DNA of 64,000 nucleotides, taken from NCBI GenBank assembly GCA_964369465.1, contig CAYJEX010000007.1:3238-67237 (forward strand), written 5' to 3'. Below are positions 27,913 to 36,213 of the stretch, piece after piece (positions within the stretch are counted from its first letter, which is position 1; each line of letters opens with the position of its first letter). Below the pieces are notes generated by a model. It was not told the origin of the DNA. It ran no database searches and saw only the letters and a program-made list of their open reading frames with translations. The translations under genes and the position numbers were made by a program. Source of the DNA: CAYJHC01 sp964369465 (GTDB lineage: Bacteria > Bacillota > Clostridia > Peptostreptococcales > Anaerovoracaceae).

Positions 27913-29769
27913 ATGAAAGAAACAAGAAGAGAAAAAAAACAAGACGAAAGTTATATTGATGGAAAGAAATCATCAAAGAAACCATTAGAAAAAGATAACA
28001 AAGGAGAAAAACTAGAAAAAAACATAAAAGTAAAACAGACAAAAGGTATCCCTAATGATGAAGATACATGGAAAAACGTAAATGAAAAAAAATCTCCAGC
28101 TGTGAATCCAAGTAACTCAAAAGAGCTTAAGGTAATTCCTTTGGGTGGCTTAAAAGAAGTAGGCAAAAATATGACTGCATTTGAGTATGGAGATGATATT
28201 ATTATTGTTGATTGTGGTCTGTCATTTCCAGAAGATGAAATGCTAGGGATTGATATTGTAATACCTGATTTTGATTACATAATAAAAAATGCAAAGAAAA
28301 TTAAAGGCCTTGTAATTACACATGGGCATGAAGATCATATTGGAGGAATTCCTTATCTGTTAAAAAAGATCAACATACCCATTTATGGCACAAGGCTTCC
28401 AATAGCCTTAGTAGAGGGCAAACTTGAAGAACATAAGATAAAAGGCAAAATGAATGTGATTAAAGCGGGGCAGACATTTAAACTGGGAGTATTTAAAATC
28501 ACAACTATTAGAACAACACACTCTATTGCAGATTCATTAGCGCTTGCAATAGATACACCTTTAGGAACAGTATTCCATACAGGAGACTTTAAAATCGACC
28601 ATACCCCTGTAGATGGTGAGCCAATTGATTTAGGAGCATTCGCAAAAATTGGACAACGTGGAGTGCTTTTAATGCTGGCAGATAGCACAAATGCTACTAG
28701 ACCTGGATATACCTCCTCTGAAAAAGTGGTTGGTCAAGCACTGAAGGAAATATTTAGAGATACAAATTCGAGAATAATCGTAGCTACTTTTTCTTCCAAT
28801 GTTCATAGAATACAAAAAATAATTGACAATGCTGTTAAGTGTGGTAGAAAAGTTGCTTTTGCAGGTAGAAGTATGGTTAAAGTAGCAACTGTTGCCTCAG
28901 AACTAGGATATTTAAATTTTCCTAAAGGAACGATTCTAGATATGAATAGAGTGAACAATTTTCCAGATAATGAGCTTGTGATTATTACAACTGGAAGTCA
29001 AGGCGAACCAATGTCCGCGCTTGCTAGAATGGCAAGTAAAACGCACAAAGATGTTCAAATTCGAAAAGGCGATATTGTTGTTCTTTCATCAACTCCTGTA
29101 CCAGGGAATGAGAAAACTGTATATAATGTCGTGAATAATTTGATTGAAAATGGTGCAAAAGTTATATATTCTGATATTGCTGAAACACATGTATCGGGAC
29201 ATGCTTGTAGAGAAGAATTAAAAATAGTACATTCACTCATAAAACCAAAATATTTTATGCCTGTTCATGGAGAACAGATGCATCTTAAAAATCATCAAGA
29301 ACTAGCAGTTGATCTTGGAATGAAAGAAGAAAACTCTTTTATTATGAATAATGGGGATATGCTCGTAATTGGAAAGAAAAAAGCCCAAATTGTAAAAGAT
29401 GCTGTTAGCAACGAAACAATAATGGTAGATGGATTAGGAGTTGGAGATATTGGCTACGTTGTTTTAAAAGACAGGAAGCATCTCTCGGAATCGGGATTGA
29501 TTACTGTAGTAGTTTCCTTGAGTGGCAAAACGGGGGAAGTTGTAGCAGGACCGGAAATAGTATCTAGAGGTTTTGTTTATGTAAAAGAAAACGAGGACTT
29601 GATTAAAGAAGCGAAAAACGTTGCAATGTTATCCATTGAAAAATCAAGGGCAAATAATATAAAAGATTGGGCTACAATGAAGAACAATATAAGAGAGGAT
29701 ATGAGAAGATTTATATATGATAAAACAAAAAGAAGCCCAGTAATATTATCTATATTTATGGAAGTTTAA
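27913..29769 (+). CDS. rnj: Ribonuclease J
   Basis: RNase J is a zinc-dependent endo- and 5'-3' exoribonuclease of the metallo-beta-lactamase/beta-CASP family. The core begins with IPLGGLKEVGKNM and has HGHEDHIGG (HGHEDH at about residues 137-142), then FHTGDFK, SSNVHR and VHGEQMHL. An extra N-terminal tail of about 68 residues rich in Lys and Glu precedes the core; such tails are variable. The start is uncertain: TTG 27898 is only 1 nt from GAAGGAA and ATG 27913 is 16 nt from it; I chose ATG. Confidence 0.93.
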   Translation: MKETRREKKQDESYIDGKKSSKKPLEKDNKGEKLEKNIKVKQTKGIPNDEDTWKNVNEKKSPAVNPSNSKELKVIPLGGLKEVGKNMTAFEYGDDIIIVDCGLSFPEDEMLGIDIVIPDFDYIIKNAKKIKGLVITHGHEDHIGGIPYLLKKINIPIYGTRLPIALVEGKLEEHKIKGKMNVIKAGQTFKLGVFKITTIRTTHSIADSLALAIDTPLGTVFHTGDFKIDHTPVDGEPIDLGAFAKIGQRGVLLMLADSTNATRPGYTSSEKVVGQALKEIFRDTNSRIIVATFSSNVHRIQKIIDNAVKCGRKVAFAGRSMVKVATVASELGYLNFPKGTILDMNRVNNFPDNELVIITTGSQGEPMSALARMASKTHKDVQIRKGDIVVLSSTPVPGNEKTVYNVVNNLIENGAKVIYSDIAETHVSGHACREELKIVHSLIKPKYFMPVHGEQMHLKNHQELAVDLGMKEENSFIMNNGDMLVIGKKKAQIVKDAVSNETIMVDGLGVGDIGYVVLKDRKHLSESGLITVVVSLSGKTGEVVAGPEIVSRGFVYVKENEDLIKEAKNVAMLSIEKSRANNIKDWATMKNNIREDMRRFIYDKTKRSPVILSIFMEV

Positions 29770-29803
29770 GTAAAAATTTTTGTATCTAGAAAAGGAGAAA
29801 AAA

Positions 29804-30133
29804 ATGAACGTATATGATGAAATTAATAATTTACAAAGAGCAATAAAAGAATCAGAAGAATATAAACAATATATGGCAGTAAAGGCGAAAGTTGCAGAGA
29901 ATGAAGAACTTAATGCAATGATAAAGGACTATCAAGGGAAACAAATGGAGCTTCAAATGAAACAAGCAATGGGAGAATCTATTGAACAAGAAGCAATGAA
30001 GCTAATCCAGCCTTTATATGAAGTTATGATGAAAGACCCAGTTGCGGCAGAATATCTTCAGTGTGAAATGAGATTTGGGATGATGATGAATGACATATAT
30101 AAATCTCTAGCAGATGTGGTGGCAGGCAAATAA
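29804..30133 (+). CDS. YlbF/YmcA-family protein
   Basis: The 109-aa helical protein (NVYDEINNLQRAIKESEEYKQYMAVKAKV and so on) belongs to the YlbF/YmcA (RicA/RicF) family. In Bacillus these subunits join RicT to form an Fe-S complex that modulates RNase Y-dependent mRNA processing and phosphorelay activity. Here the gene follows an RNase J gene, and a ricT gene is at 41497. The start ATG has AAAGGAGAAAAAA just upstream; an in-frame earlier TTG at 29780 has no such site. Its stop overlaps the next gene by 1 nt. Confidence 0.85.
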   Translation: MNVYDEINNLQRAIKESEEYKQYMAVKAKVAENEELNAMIKDYQGKQMELQMKQAMGESIEQEAMKLIQPLYEVMMKDPVAAEYLQCEMRFGMMMNDIYKSLADVVAGK

Positions 30134-30825
30134 TGGGAATGATAAAGTCTGGAGATGAACTTTTGAATATTTCAAAAACCGCAGCAATTGGAGATATTTG
30201 CTTTGAACATATTATAGAATATATATGCGAAGGTATGACGGAATTAGATGTAGCAAAAGAAATTGAGACCACATTGTTAAAATTGGGTGCATCAAGTTTA
30301 TCATTTCCTACAATTGTGGTTTCTGGTAAGAGAACATGTCTTCCGCATGGAGAACCTACAAGCAAAATAATTGAGAATGGAGATCTTCTTACGCTAGATT
30401 TTGGAGCAATCTATAAAGGTCAATGTGGAGATATGACAAGAACAATTGGAATAGGGTTTTTAGATGACGAGCAAAAAAAAATATATGATATAGTATTAGA
30501 ATCCCAAGAGAAAGCTTTGCGTGCATGTAAATCAGGCGCAATGTCTCAAGAAATTGATAGAATAGCGAGAGGGACTATTGAAGATGAGGGATATGGCCAA
30601 TACTTTGTTCATGGAACAGGGCATGGCGTTGGAACAAAAGTTCATGAGGAACCATATTTAAATACAAGAACCAACTTCAAATTAGAAGAAAACATGGCAA
30701 TTACTATCGAACCAGGAATATATATACCAGATAAACTAGGTGTTAGAATCGAGGACTTGGCAATAATAACTGATTTTGGTATAATTAACTTAGTTAAATC
30801 GCCAAAGAATCTAATAATAATATAA
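30133..30825 (+). CDS. M24 metallopeptidase (aminopeptidase P-like), catalytic domain only
   Basis: The protein matches the catalytic pita-bread domain of Xaa-Pro aminopeptidase (YqhT/PepP-like). All five metal ligands are present: Asp89 (TLDFGA), Asp100 (GDMTRT), His164 (HGTGHGVG), Glu193 (IEPGIY) and Glu207 (RIEDL). The usual protein is about 355 aa with an N-terminal creatinase-like domain of about 120 residues; here only 230 aa remain and the N-terminal domain is missing, with the YlbF gene ending exactly at the start codon. It lies directly before efp, the standard place for this peptidase. Methionine aminopeptidase is a less likely reading because the YqhT-type motifs fit better. Confidence 0.82.
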   Translation: MGMIKSGDELLNISKTAAIGDICFEHIIEYICEGMTELDVAKEIETTLLKLGASSLSFPTIVVSGKRTCLPHGEPTSKIIENGDLLTLDFGAIYKGQCGDMTRTIGIGFLDDEQKKIYDIVLESQEKALRACKSGAMSQEIDRIARGTIEDEGYGQYFVHGTGHGVGTKVHEEPYLNTRTNFKLEENMAITIEPGIYIPDKLGVRIEDLAIITDFGIINLVKSPKNLIII

Positions 30826-30838
30826 TAGGAGGCAGATG

Positions 30839-31399
30839 ATGATTTATGCAGGAGACTTTAGAAAAGGAATGACGTTTGAAATAAATGGGGAGCCTTGTGT
30901 TGTTGTTGATTTTCAACATGTAAAACCAGGAAAAGGTGCAGCTTTTGTGAGGACAAAATATAAGAATGTCTTAAATGGAGCTATTAGAGAAGAAGCTTTT
31001 AACCCTAATGATAAATTTCCAAAAGCACATATTGAAACAAAAGAGATGCAATATTTGTATTCTGATGGAGAATTATATTATTTTATGGATCAAGAGAGTT
31101 ATGATCAAGTTCCTTTGATGTATGATCAAGTTGAAGATGCTTTGAAGTATCTAAGGGAAAATGATATGGCTACAATAAAATTTTACAAAAATAGTGCGTT
31201 TCTTGTAGAAGCACCTAATTTTGTTAACCTTAAAGTAATTGAAACTGAACCTGGAATAAAAGGTGATACAGCGACGAATGTGACAAAAGCGGCCAAGGTT
31301 GAAACAGGTGCCGTCATTCAAGTTCCAATATTTATTGAAGAAGGAGAAATAATTCAAATAGATACGAGAACAGGCGATTATTTAAGTAGAGCAAAATAA
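30839..31399 (+). CDS. efp: Elongation factor P
   Basis: EF-P rescues ribosomes stalled at proline runs. The three-domain protein starts MIYAGDFRKG, with the tip of domain I at KPGKGAAFV (Lys32, the residue that is modified in many bacteria). The C-terminal DTRTGDYLSRA is conserved. I chose ATG 30839 because AGGAGG ends 6 nt upstream; ATG 30836 would leave 3 nt. 186 aa. Confidence 0.96.
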   Translation: MIYAGDFRKGMTFEINGEPCVVVDFQHVKPGKGAAFVRTKYKNVLNGAIREEAFNPNDKFPKAHIETKEMQYLYSDGELYYFMDQESYDQVPLMYDQVEDALKYLRENDMATIKFYKNSAFLVEAPNFVNLKVIETEPGIKGDTATNVTKAAKVETGAVIQVPIFIEEGEIIQIDTRTGDYLSRAK

Positions 31400-31424
31400 T
31401 ACAAATTATTCGAACGTAAATGCG

Positions 31425-31444
31425 AGGACGTAGAAATGCGTCCT
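31425..31444 (+). terminator. Short hairpin after efp, possible weak terminator
   Basis: AGGACG (31425-31430) pairs with CGTCCT (31439-31444) with an 8-nt loop and is followed by only TTTAATG, a short T stretch. It may reduce read-through from efp to mltG. Confidence 0.3.
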
Positions 31445-31488
31445 TTAATGTATATTTTAAGTACATTGATATTATTGAGAGGGGAAAA

Positions 31489-32565
31489 ATGGAAGAAAAC
31501 AATAAAAAAATCAAGAAAACTAATAAGAAGAAAAAGATAATAATTATTGCGTTAGCCGCTTTTCTTATTGTGTCATTGTCTTCGTTAGGTTTTTTAACAA
31601 TTATTGGACAAGCAAAAGATCATACATCTACAGAAATAATTAAAATTGTAGTTCCGGAAGGAGCAGGATCAAGTAGTATTGCTGTTATATTGGAGGAGGA
31701 AGGTGTAATTGATTCTTCTTTTGCATTTAAAATTTATGCAAAACTTAAATTTGCAGACAATAAAATGCAAGCAGGTACATATAATTTATCACCTTCAATG
31801 TCAATTGGAGTGATTATTGATAATCTTACGGCAGGTGTAACAGGAACAGGAGTTTTAGTCACAATCCCTGAAGGATATACCTTAACTCAAATGGCTGAAG
31901 TTTTAGAGGAAAATGAAATAGTTTCAAAAGAAGAGTTTTTAGATGCGGCAGAAAATGGGTCATACGATTATGAGTTTATGAAATATCTTCCTGAGTCAGG
32001 AGCAAATAGACTAGAAGGATTTTTGTTCCCAGAGACGTATATGTTTCAACCAGGAACATCAGGTCATGTTGTAGTAGATACTATGCTTGCTCAGTTCGAT
32101 ACTATTCTTACAGATGAAGATTATGCTGAAATTGATAAAATGGGATATGATTTGTTGGAAATAATAACTATTGCCTCTATTATTGAAAAAGAAACAGCTC
32201 TTGATTCAGATATTGGGAAAGTGTCAAGTGTTTTCCATAATAGAATAGATATTGGAATGTCATTGGGAAGTTGTGCAACAGTAAATTATGCAACAGGTAA
32301 GGTTGGAGAAGGTGTAGAACCAACAGCTGTCGATTTACAAATCGATTCACCATATAATACAAGACTTTATGAGGGAATTCCACCAGGACCAATATGTTCT
32401 CCAGGGAAAGCCTCGATTATTGGCGCAATATATCCAGAGGAAACAGATTATTTGTTCTTTGTAGTTAAAGAAGCAGGGTCAATGGAGAGCGTATTTACAA
32501 CAAATATTGATGACCATAATGCGGCAGCAGATATATATTATGATTCTTTAGAGGCGGCAGAATAA
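31489..32565 (+). CDS. mltG: Endolytic peptidoglycan transglycosylase MltG
   Basis: MltG cuts nascent glycan strands and sets their length. A Lys-rich cytoplasmic head (residues 1-16) precedes a single membrane helix at about 17-39, then LysM-like and YceG domains; the catalytic Glu lies in IASIIEKETAL, followed by SVFHNRI and the PTAVDLQIDSPYNTR segment. 358 aa. ATG 31489 has GAGAGGGGAAAAA upstream, so a longer in-frame reading from 31420 is not needed. It begins the conserved mltG - trmR - U32 peptidase group. Confidence 0.93.
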   Translation: MEENNKKIKKTNKKKKIIIIALAAFLIVSLSSLGFLTIIGQAKDHTSTEIIKIVVPEGAGSSSIAVILEEEGVIDSSFAFKIYAKLKFADNKMQAGTYNLSPSMSIGVIIDNLTAGVTGTGVLVTIPEGYTLTQMAEVLEENEIVSKEEFLDAAENGSYDYEFMKYLPESGANRLEGFLFPETYMFQPGTSGHVVVDTMLAQFDTILTDEDYAEIDKMGYDLLEIITIASIIEKETALDSDIGKVSSVFHNRIDIGMSLGSCATVNYATGKVGEGVEPTAVDLQIDSPYNTRLYEGIPPGPICSPGKASIIGAIYPEETDYLFFVVKEAGSMESVFTTNIDDHNAAADIYYDSLEAAE

Positions 32566-32603
32566 TAACTAATAAACTAATATTGAAAGGGAACTTCAAT
32601 AGG

Positions 32604-33296
32604 ATGTACCATATTGATAAAGAAATAACAGAATACATTGAGTCTTTCGTAAATTCTCCAAATAGAAATGTTGAAATGCTTAGAGATATGGGAGAGAAAA
32701 ATCGAATTCCTATTATTATGAAAGATACTGAAAAATTTATTTCATGGGTTTTAAAGACACTTAAACCTCAAAACATTTTGGAAATTGGGACTGCTATAGG
32801 TTATTCAGCTATATATATGGCCGCAACATCTGAAGATGCAAATATCATTACTATTGAAAAAGATCCACTAATGACTGAAAGAGCAAGGGAGAATATTTCC
32901 GCATTTTCTTTTGAAAATAGGATTAGAGTTATTGAAGGGGATGGAATAGAAAGTTTATTGCAACTTCAAGAAAAATACAAATTAAATGAAATAGAAGGAT
33001 TTGATCTTGTATTTATTGATGCAGCAAAGTCATATTATAGAGAATTTTGGGATATAGCGATTACTATGACAAATGGTAATGCAGTTATTATTTGCGATAA
33101 TATTTTGATGAGGGGAATGACAGCATCCGACAAATTTGATAAAAACAGAAAACATAAAACAAGTATAAGAAAAATGCGGGAATTCCTTTCATATATAAAT
33201 GATATGGAAGATGTGACAACCTCAATACTTGCTATTGGAGATGGTGTTTCTATTAGCACGATATTAAAAAACAAAAATAATAGTAATAATAAGTAA
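32604..33296 (+). CDS. trmR: tRNA 5-hydroxyuridine methyltransferase (TrmR-like O-methyltransferase)
   Basis: The SAM-binding motif ILEIGTAIGYSAIYMA (about residues 60-75) is followed by TIEKDP, GDGIESLL and DLVFIDAAKSYYREF, which is the class I O-methyltransferase core of the YrrM/TrmR family. In Bacillus TrmR methylates 5-hydroxyuridine at the wobble base of some tRNAs, and its gene sits between mltG and U32 peptidase genes, as here. The start is ATG 32604 with GAAAGGGAA about 10 nt upstream. 230 aa. Confidence 0.87.
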   Translation: MYHIDKEITEYIESFVNSPNRNVEMLRDMGEKNRIPIIMKDTEKFISWVLKTLKPQNILEIGTAIGYSAIYMAATSEDANIITIEKDPLMTERARENISAFSFENRIRVIEGDGIESLLQLQEKYKLNEIEGFDLVFIDAAKSYYREFWDIAITMTNGNAVIICDNILMRGMTASDKFDKNRKHKTSIRKMREFLSYINDMEDVTTSILAIGDGVSISTILKNKNNSNNK

Positions 33297-33354
33297 TTTT
33301 TAATCTAAATTAGATAAAAAACTATTATATTGTCCATAAAGTGTAGGAAAGGGA

Positions 33355-34584
33355 ATGGTAGTGACAAAAAAAGTCGAACTTTTAGCTCCCGCAGGAGATT
33401 TAGAAAAACTAAAAATTGCAATTGACTATGGAGCGGATGCTGTATATGTTGGAGGAGAACTGTTTAGTTTAAGAGCAAGTGCAGGGAACTTTTCTTTTGA
33501 GGAACTCGAAACTGGAATCAAATATGTTAAAGAAAGAGGTAAAAAAATATTTCTTGCATTAAACATTTTTCCGCACAACGAAGATATAGAACCATTAATA
33601 AATTATTTGCATCAAATAAAAACTTTTGGAATAGATGGATTTATTGTATCAGATTTAGGAGTATTCAATCTAGTGAAAGATATTATTCCAACTTCTGAAA
33701 TACATATAAGCACTCAAGCAAATGTTACAAATTTTGAAACAGCGAAATTTTGGAAATCCCTAGGAGCAAAGCGAGTAGTACTTGCAAGAGAGTTGACAAT
33801 TAATGATATAAAATATATTAAACAAAATTCTGATATTGATATTGAAACGTTTATACAAGGAGCAATGTGCATATCATATTCAGGAAGATGTTTGCTTAGT
33901 AATTTTATGATAGAAAGGGATGCCAACAAAGGAGAGTGTGCACACCCTTGTAGATGGAAATACTCGCTCATAGAAGAACAAAGACCGGAAGAGTCCTATC
34001 CGATTATTGAAGATGATAGAGGGACGTATATTTTAAATTCAAGGGATTTATGTCTTATAGAGCACATTCCAACTCTAATCGATGCTGGAATAGATTCATT
34101 TAAAATAGAAGGTAGAATGAAAAGTGTGTTTTATGTTGGAACAGTAGTACGCGCATATAGAGAAGCAATAGACAGATACTATGAAAAAAAAGAAAATTAT
34201 GTTTATGATTCATCATGGTTTGAGGAGATTAAAACTGTAAGCCATAGAGAATTTACTACAGGATTTTATTTTAATAAACCGAATAATAAAGATCAGAATT
34301 ATTTGACTAGTGCATATACCAGAAACTATTCATTTGTGGGGATGGTAAAAGATTTTGATGAAAATACAAAAATTGCAACTGTTGAGCAGAGAAATAAGGT
34401 GTCGATCGGGGAAGAGATAGAATTTATTGGCCCTAACGGATATTATTCTAAGCAAAGGTTAAATGTGATGATGAATGAAAACTATGAAAATATAGAGTCA
34501 GCGCCACATCCTCAACAAATAATAAAGATAAAAGTTGAAAATGAAGTAAGACCTAATTTTATGATGAGAAAAAAAATAAAATAA
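33355..34584 (+). CDS. trhP: U32 family protein, TrhP-like (tRNA wobble uridine hydroxylation)
   Basis: The protein begins with the U32 signature LLAPAGDLEKLKIAIDYGAD and has GAMCISYSGRCLLSNF and GECAHPCRWKY, the Cys set of this family. Members called peptidase U32 include TrhP (YegQ, YrrN/YrrO), needed for 5-hydroxyuridine in tRNA. With trmR directly upstream the tRNA role is the best reading; true peptidase activity is not shown by the sequence. 409 aa. An ATG (33355) and a GTG (33361) are both possible starts. Confidence 0.85.
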   Translation: MVVTKKVELLAPAGDLEKLKIAIDYGADAVYVGGELFSLRASAGNFSFEELETGIKYVKERGKKIFLALNIFPHNEDIEPLINYLHQIKTFGIDGFIVSDLGVFNLVKDIIPTSEIHISTQANVTNFETAKFWKSLGAKRVVLARELTINDIKYIKQNSDIDIETFIQGAMCISYSGRCLLSNFMIERDANKGECAHPCRWKYSLIEEQRPEESYPIIEDDRGTYILNSRDLCLIEHIPTLIDAGIDSFKIEGRMKSVFYVGTVVRAYREAIDRYYEKKENYVYDSSWFEEIKTVSHREFTTGFYFNKPNNKDQNYLTSAYTRNYSFVGMVKDFDENTKIATVEQRNKVSIGEEIEFIGPNGYYSKQRLNVMMNENYENIESAPHPQQIIKIKVENEVRPNFMMRKKIK

Positions 34585-34611
34585 AAAATGAGAAAATTTT
34601 CGCTATAATTT

Positions 34612-34780
34612 GGGATGAACGAAAGACAATAACGCAGTATAACGAAAAAAAGACAAGATGTTAGTTAAGCAGAATTTTTTTTGGAAGACAAGGTTTGGAT
34701 AGAGTGAAGACCCGCACGTACTCAATGTACGTAAGGGATGAACGAAAGACAATAACGCAGTATAACGAAAAAAAGACAAG
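34612..34780 (+). repeat. Two identical 46-bp direct repeats around a hairpin-bearing spacer in the leader of the CNNM gene
   Basis: The same 46 bp occur at 34612-34657 and 34735-34780 (each begins GGGATGAACG and ends AAAAGACAAG). The 77-bp spacer contains ACGTAC-TCAAT-GTACGT, a small inverted repeat at about 34716-34732. A TATAAT lies at 34604-34609, just before the first copy, and the second copy ends 15 nt before the ATG of the next gene, so the element would form most of a 5' leader. I see no further copy in the window. Confidence 0.8.
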
Positions 34781-34794
34781 TAAAGGAGAAAAAA

Positions 34795-36213
34795 ATGGAA
34801 ATAAACCCCGATACGGGTACTAGTATTATGGTTCAAATAGGCTTAATATTCGCATTAACACTAATCAATGCATTTTTTGCAGCATCAGAAATGGCTATCG
34901 TATCTTCAAATAAAGTAAAAATGAAGATGTACTCTCAGTCTGGAAATAAGCGCGCAGATAAAGTACTTAATGTTTTAGACGATCCAACAAAAATACTGTC
35001 TACTATACAAGTTGCTATTACATTTGCTGGATTTTTAGCAAGTGCATCTGCAGCAGTTGGTATCGCAGATAATGTAAGTGTTTTATTAGAAAATTTTAAA
35101 CTCCCATATGTATATGAAATTTCTGTAGTAATTGTTACTATGATATTGGCATATTTCACATTAGTTTTTGGAGAATTGTTTCCAAAAAGAATTGCTTTTC
35201 AACACTCAGAGCAAATTGCAATGATAGTTATTAGATTTATAATTTTAATGTCAAAAATTCTAGCTCCATTTAATTTCATCCTTTCAAAATCTGTGAATCT
35301 ATTATTATTTATCACAAGACAAAAAGAAAAAACTCCAAATGAGGAATTTTCTGAAGAAGAAGTAAGGTCAATGATAGAAGCAAGCCATGATGCGGGCGCC
35401 TTAAAAGAAGAGGAAAAGAAAATGCTTCACAGCATATTTGAATTTGATGATACTTCTGCATATGAGATTATGACACCTAGAACAGATGTGTTTTCAATTG
35501 ATATTAATGATTCTCCAGAGGAATATTTAGATGAACTGATGAACTTGAAATTTACAAGAATTCCAGTTTATGATGATGAAGCAGATAATATTATTGGTAT
35601 TCTCAATGTGAAAGATTTTATTATTAAAGCAAGAGAATATGGATTTGAAAATGTGGATTTAAGAAGAATTCTTAGAAAACCCCTTCTTGTTCCAGATGGT
35701 AAAAAAGTTGACACTCTCATGCATGAATTGCAAAAAACTAAACAGCAAATCGCAATCTTGATTGATGAATATGGTGGATTTGCAGGTATTGTTACTATGG
35801 AAGATATAATAGAAGAAATTGTTGGCGAAATTGACGATGAATATGACGATGAAGAAACAGGGGTAATTAAATTAAGTGATAATATTTATTCTTTTGAAGG
35901 TAATGTGGACATTGACGATTTCAACGAGAAAACTGGACTTAATTTAGAATCAGAAAATAGTGAAACAATTGGAGGTTTTATTATAGATATTCTTGAAGAA
36001 ATCCCAGATGAAGACAATAAAGACAAATGGGAAGTAAATTTTGAAAATCTTGTTTTTAGAATAGAATCAGTTAAAGACAGAAGGATTGAAAAAGCTGTTC
36101 TAAGAATTTTACCTGAAAAAAATGACGATGATAACGATGATGATAAAAAAAGAGATACGAGCAAGGAAACAAGAAAAAAAGCCAAAAAGGAAAAGAAAAT
36201 AGAAGATGAATAA
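34795..36213 (+). CDS. CNNM/CBS-pair membrane protein (hemolysin C / CorC-type transporter)
   Basis: An N-terminal CNNM domain with three to four membrane helices (to about residue 190, with TLVFGELFPKRIAFQ) is followed by two CBS domains (about 210-330; MTPRTDVFSI and ILIDEYGGFAGIVTMEDIIEEIVGEI) and a CorC_HlyC domain. The last 30 residues are a charged tail rich in Asp and Lys. Relatives act in magnesium or cobalt efflux or homeostasis; the hemolysin name is historical. AAAGGAG lies upstream of ATG 34795. It overlaps mtaB by 8 nt. Confidence 0.9.
   Translation: MEINPDTGTSIMVQIGLIFALTLINAFFAASEMAIVSSNKVKMKMYSQSGNKRADKVLNVLDDPTKILSTIQVAITFAGFLASASAAVGIADNVSVLLENFKLPYVYEISVVIVTMILAYFTLVFGELFPKRIAFQHSEQIAMIVIRFIILMSKILAPFNFILSKSVNLLLFITRQKEKTPNEEFSEEEVRSMIEASHDAGALKEEEKKMLHSIFEFDDTSAYEIMTPRTDVFSIDINDSPEEYLDELMNLKFTRIPVYDDEADNIIGILNVKDFIIKAREYGFENVDLRRILRKPLLVPDGKKVDTLMHELQKTKQQIAILIDEYGGFAGIVTMEDIIEEIVGEIDDEYDDEETGVIKLSDNIYSFEGNVDIDDFNEKTGLNLESENSETIGGFIIDILEEIPDEDNKDKWEVNFENLVFRIESVKDRRIEKAVLRILPEKNDDDNDDDKKRDTSKETRKKAKKEKKIEDE

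Noticed and set aside
34603..34836. 77-codon reverse-strand frame over the 46-bp repeats
   Set aside because: Its repeated LSFFRYTALLSFVHP segments simply reflect the two DNA repeats; there is no RBS, and it reads into the start of the CNNM gene.
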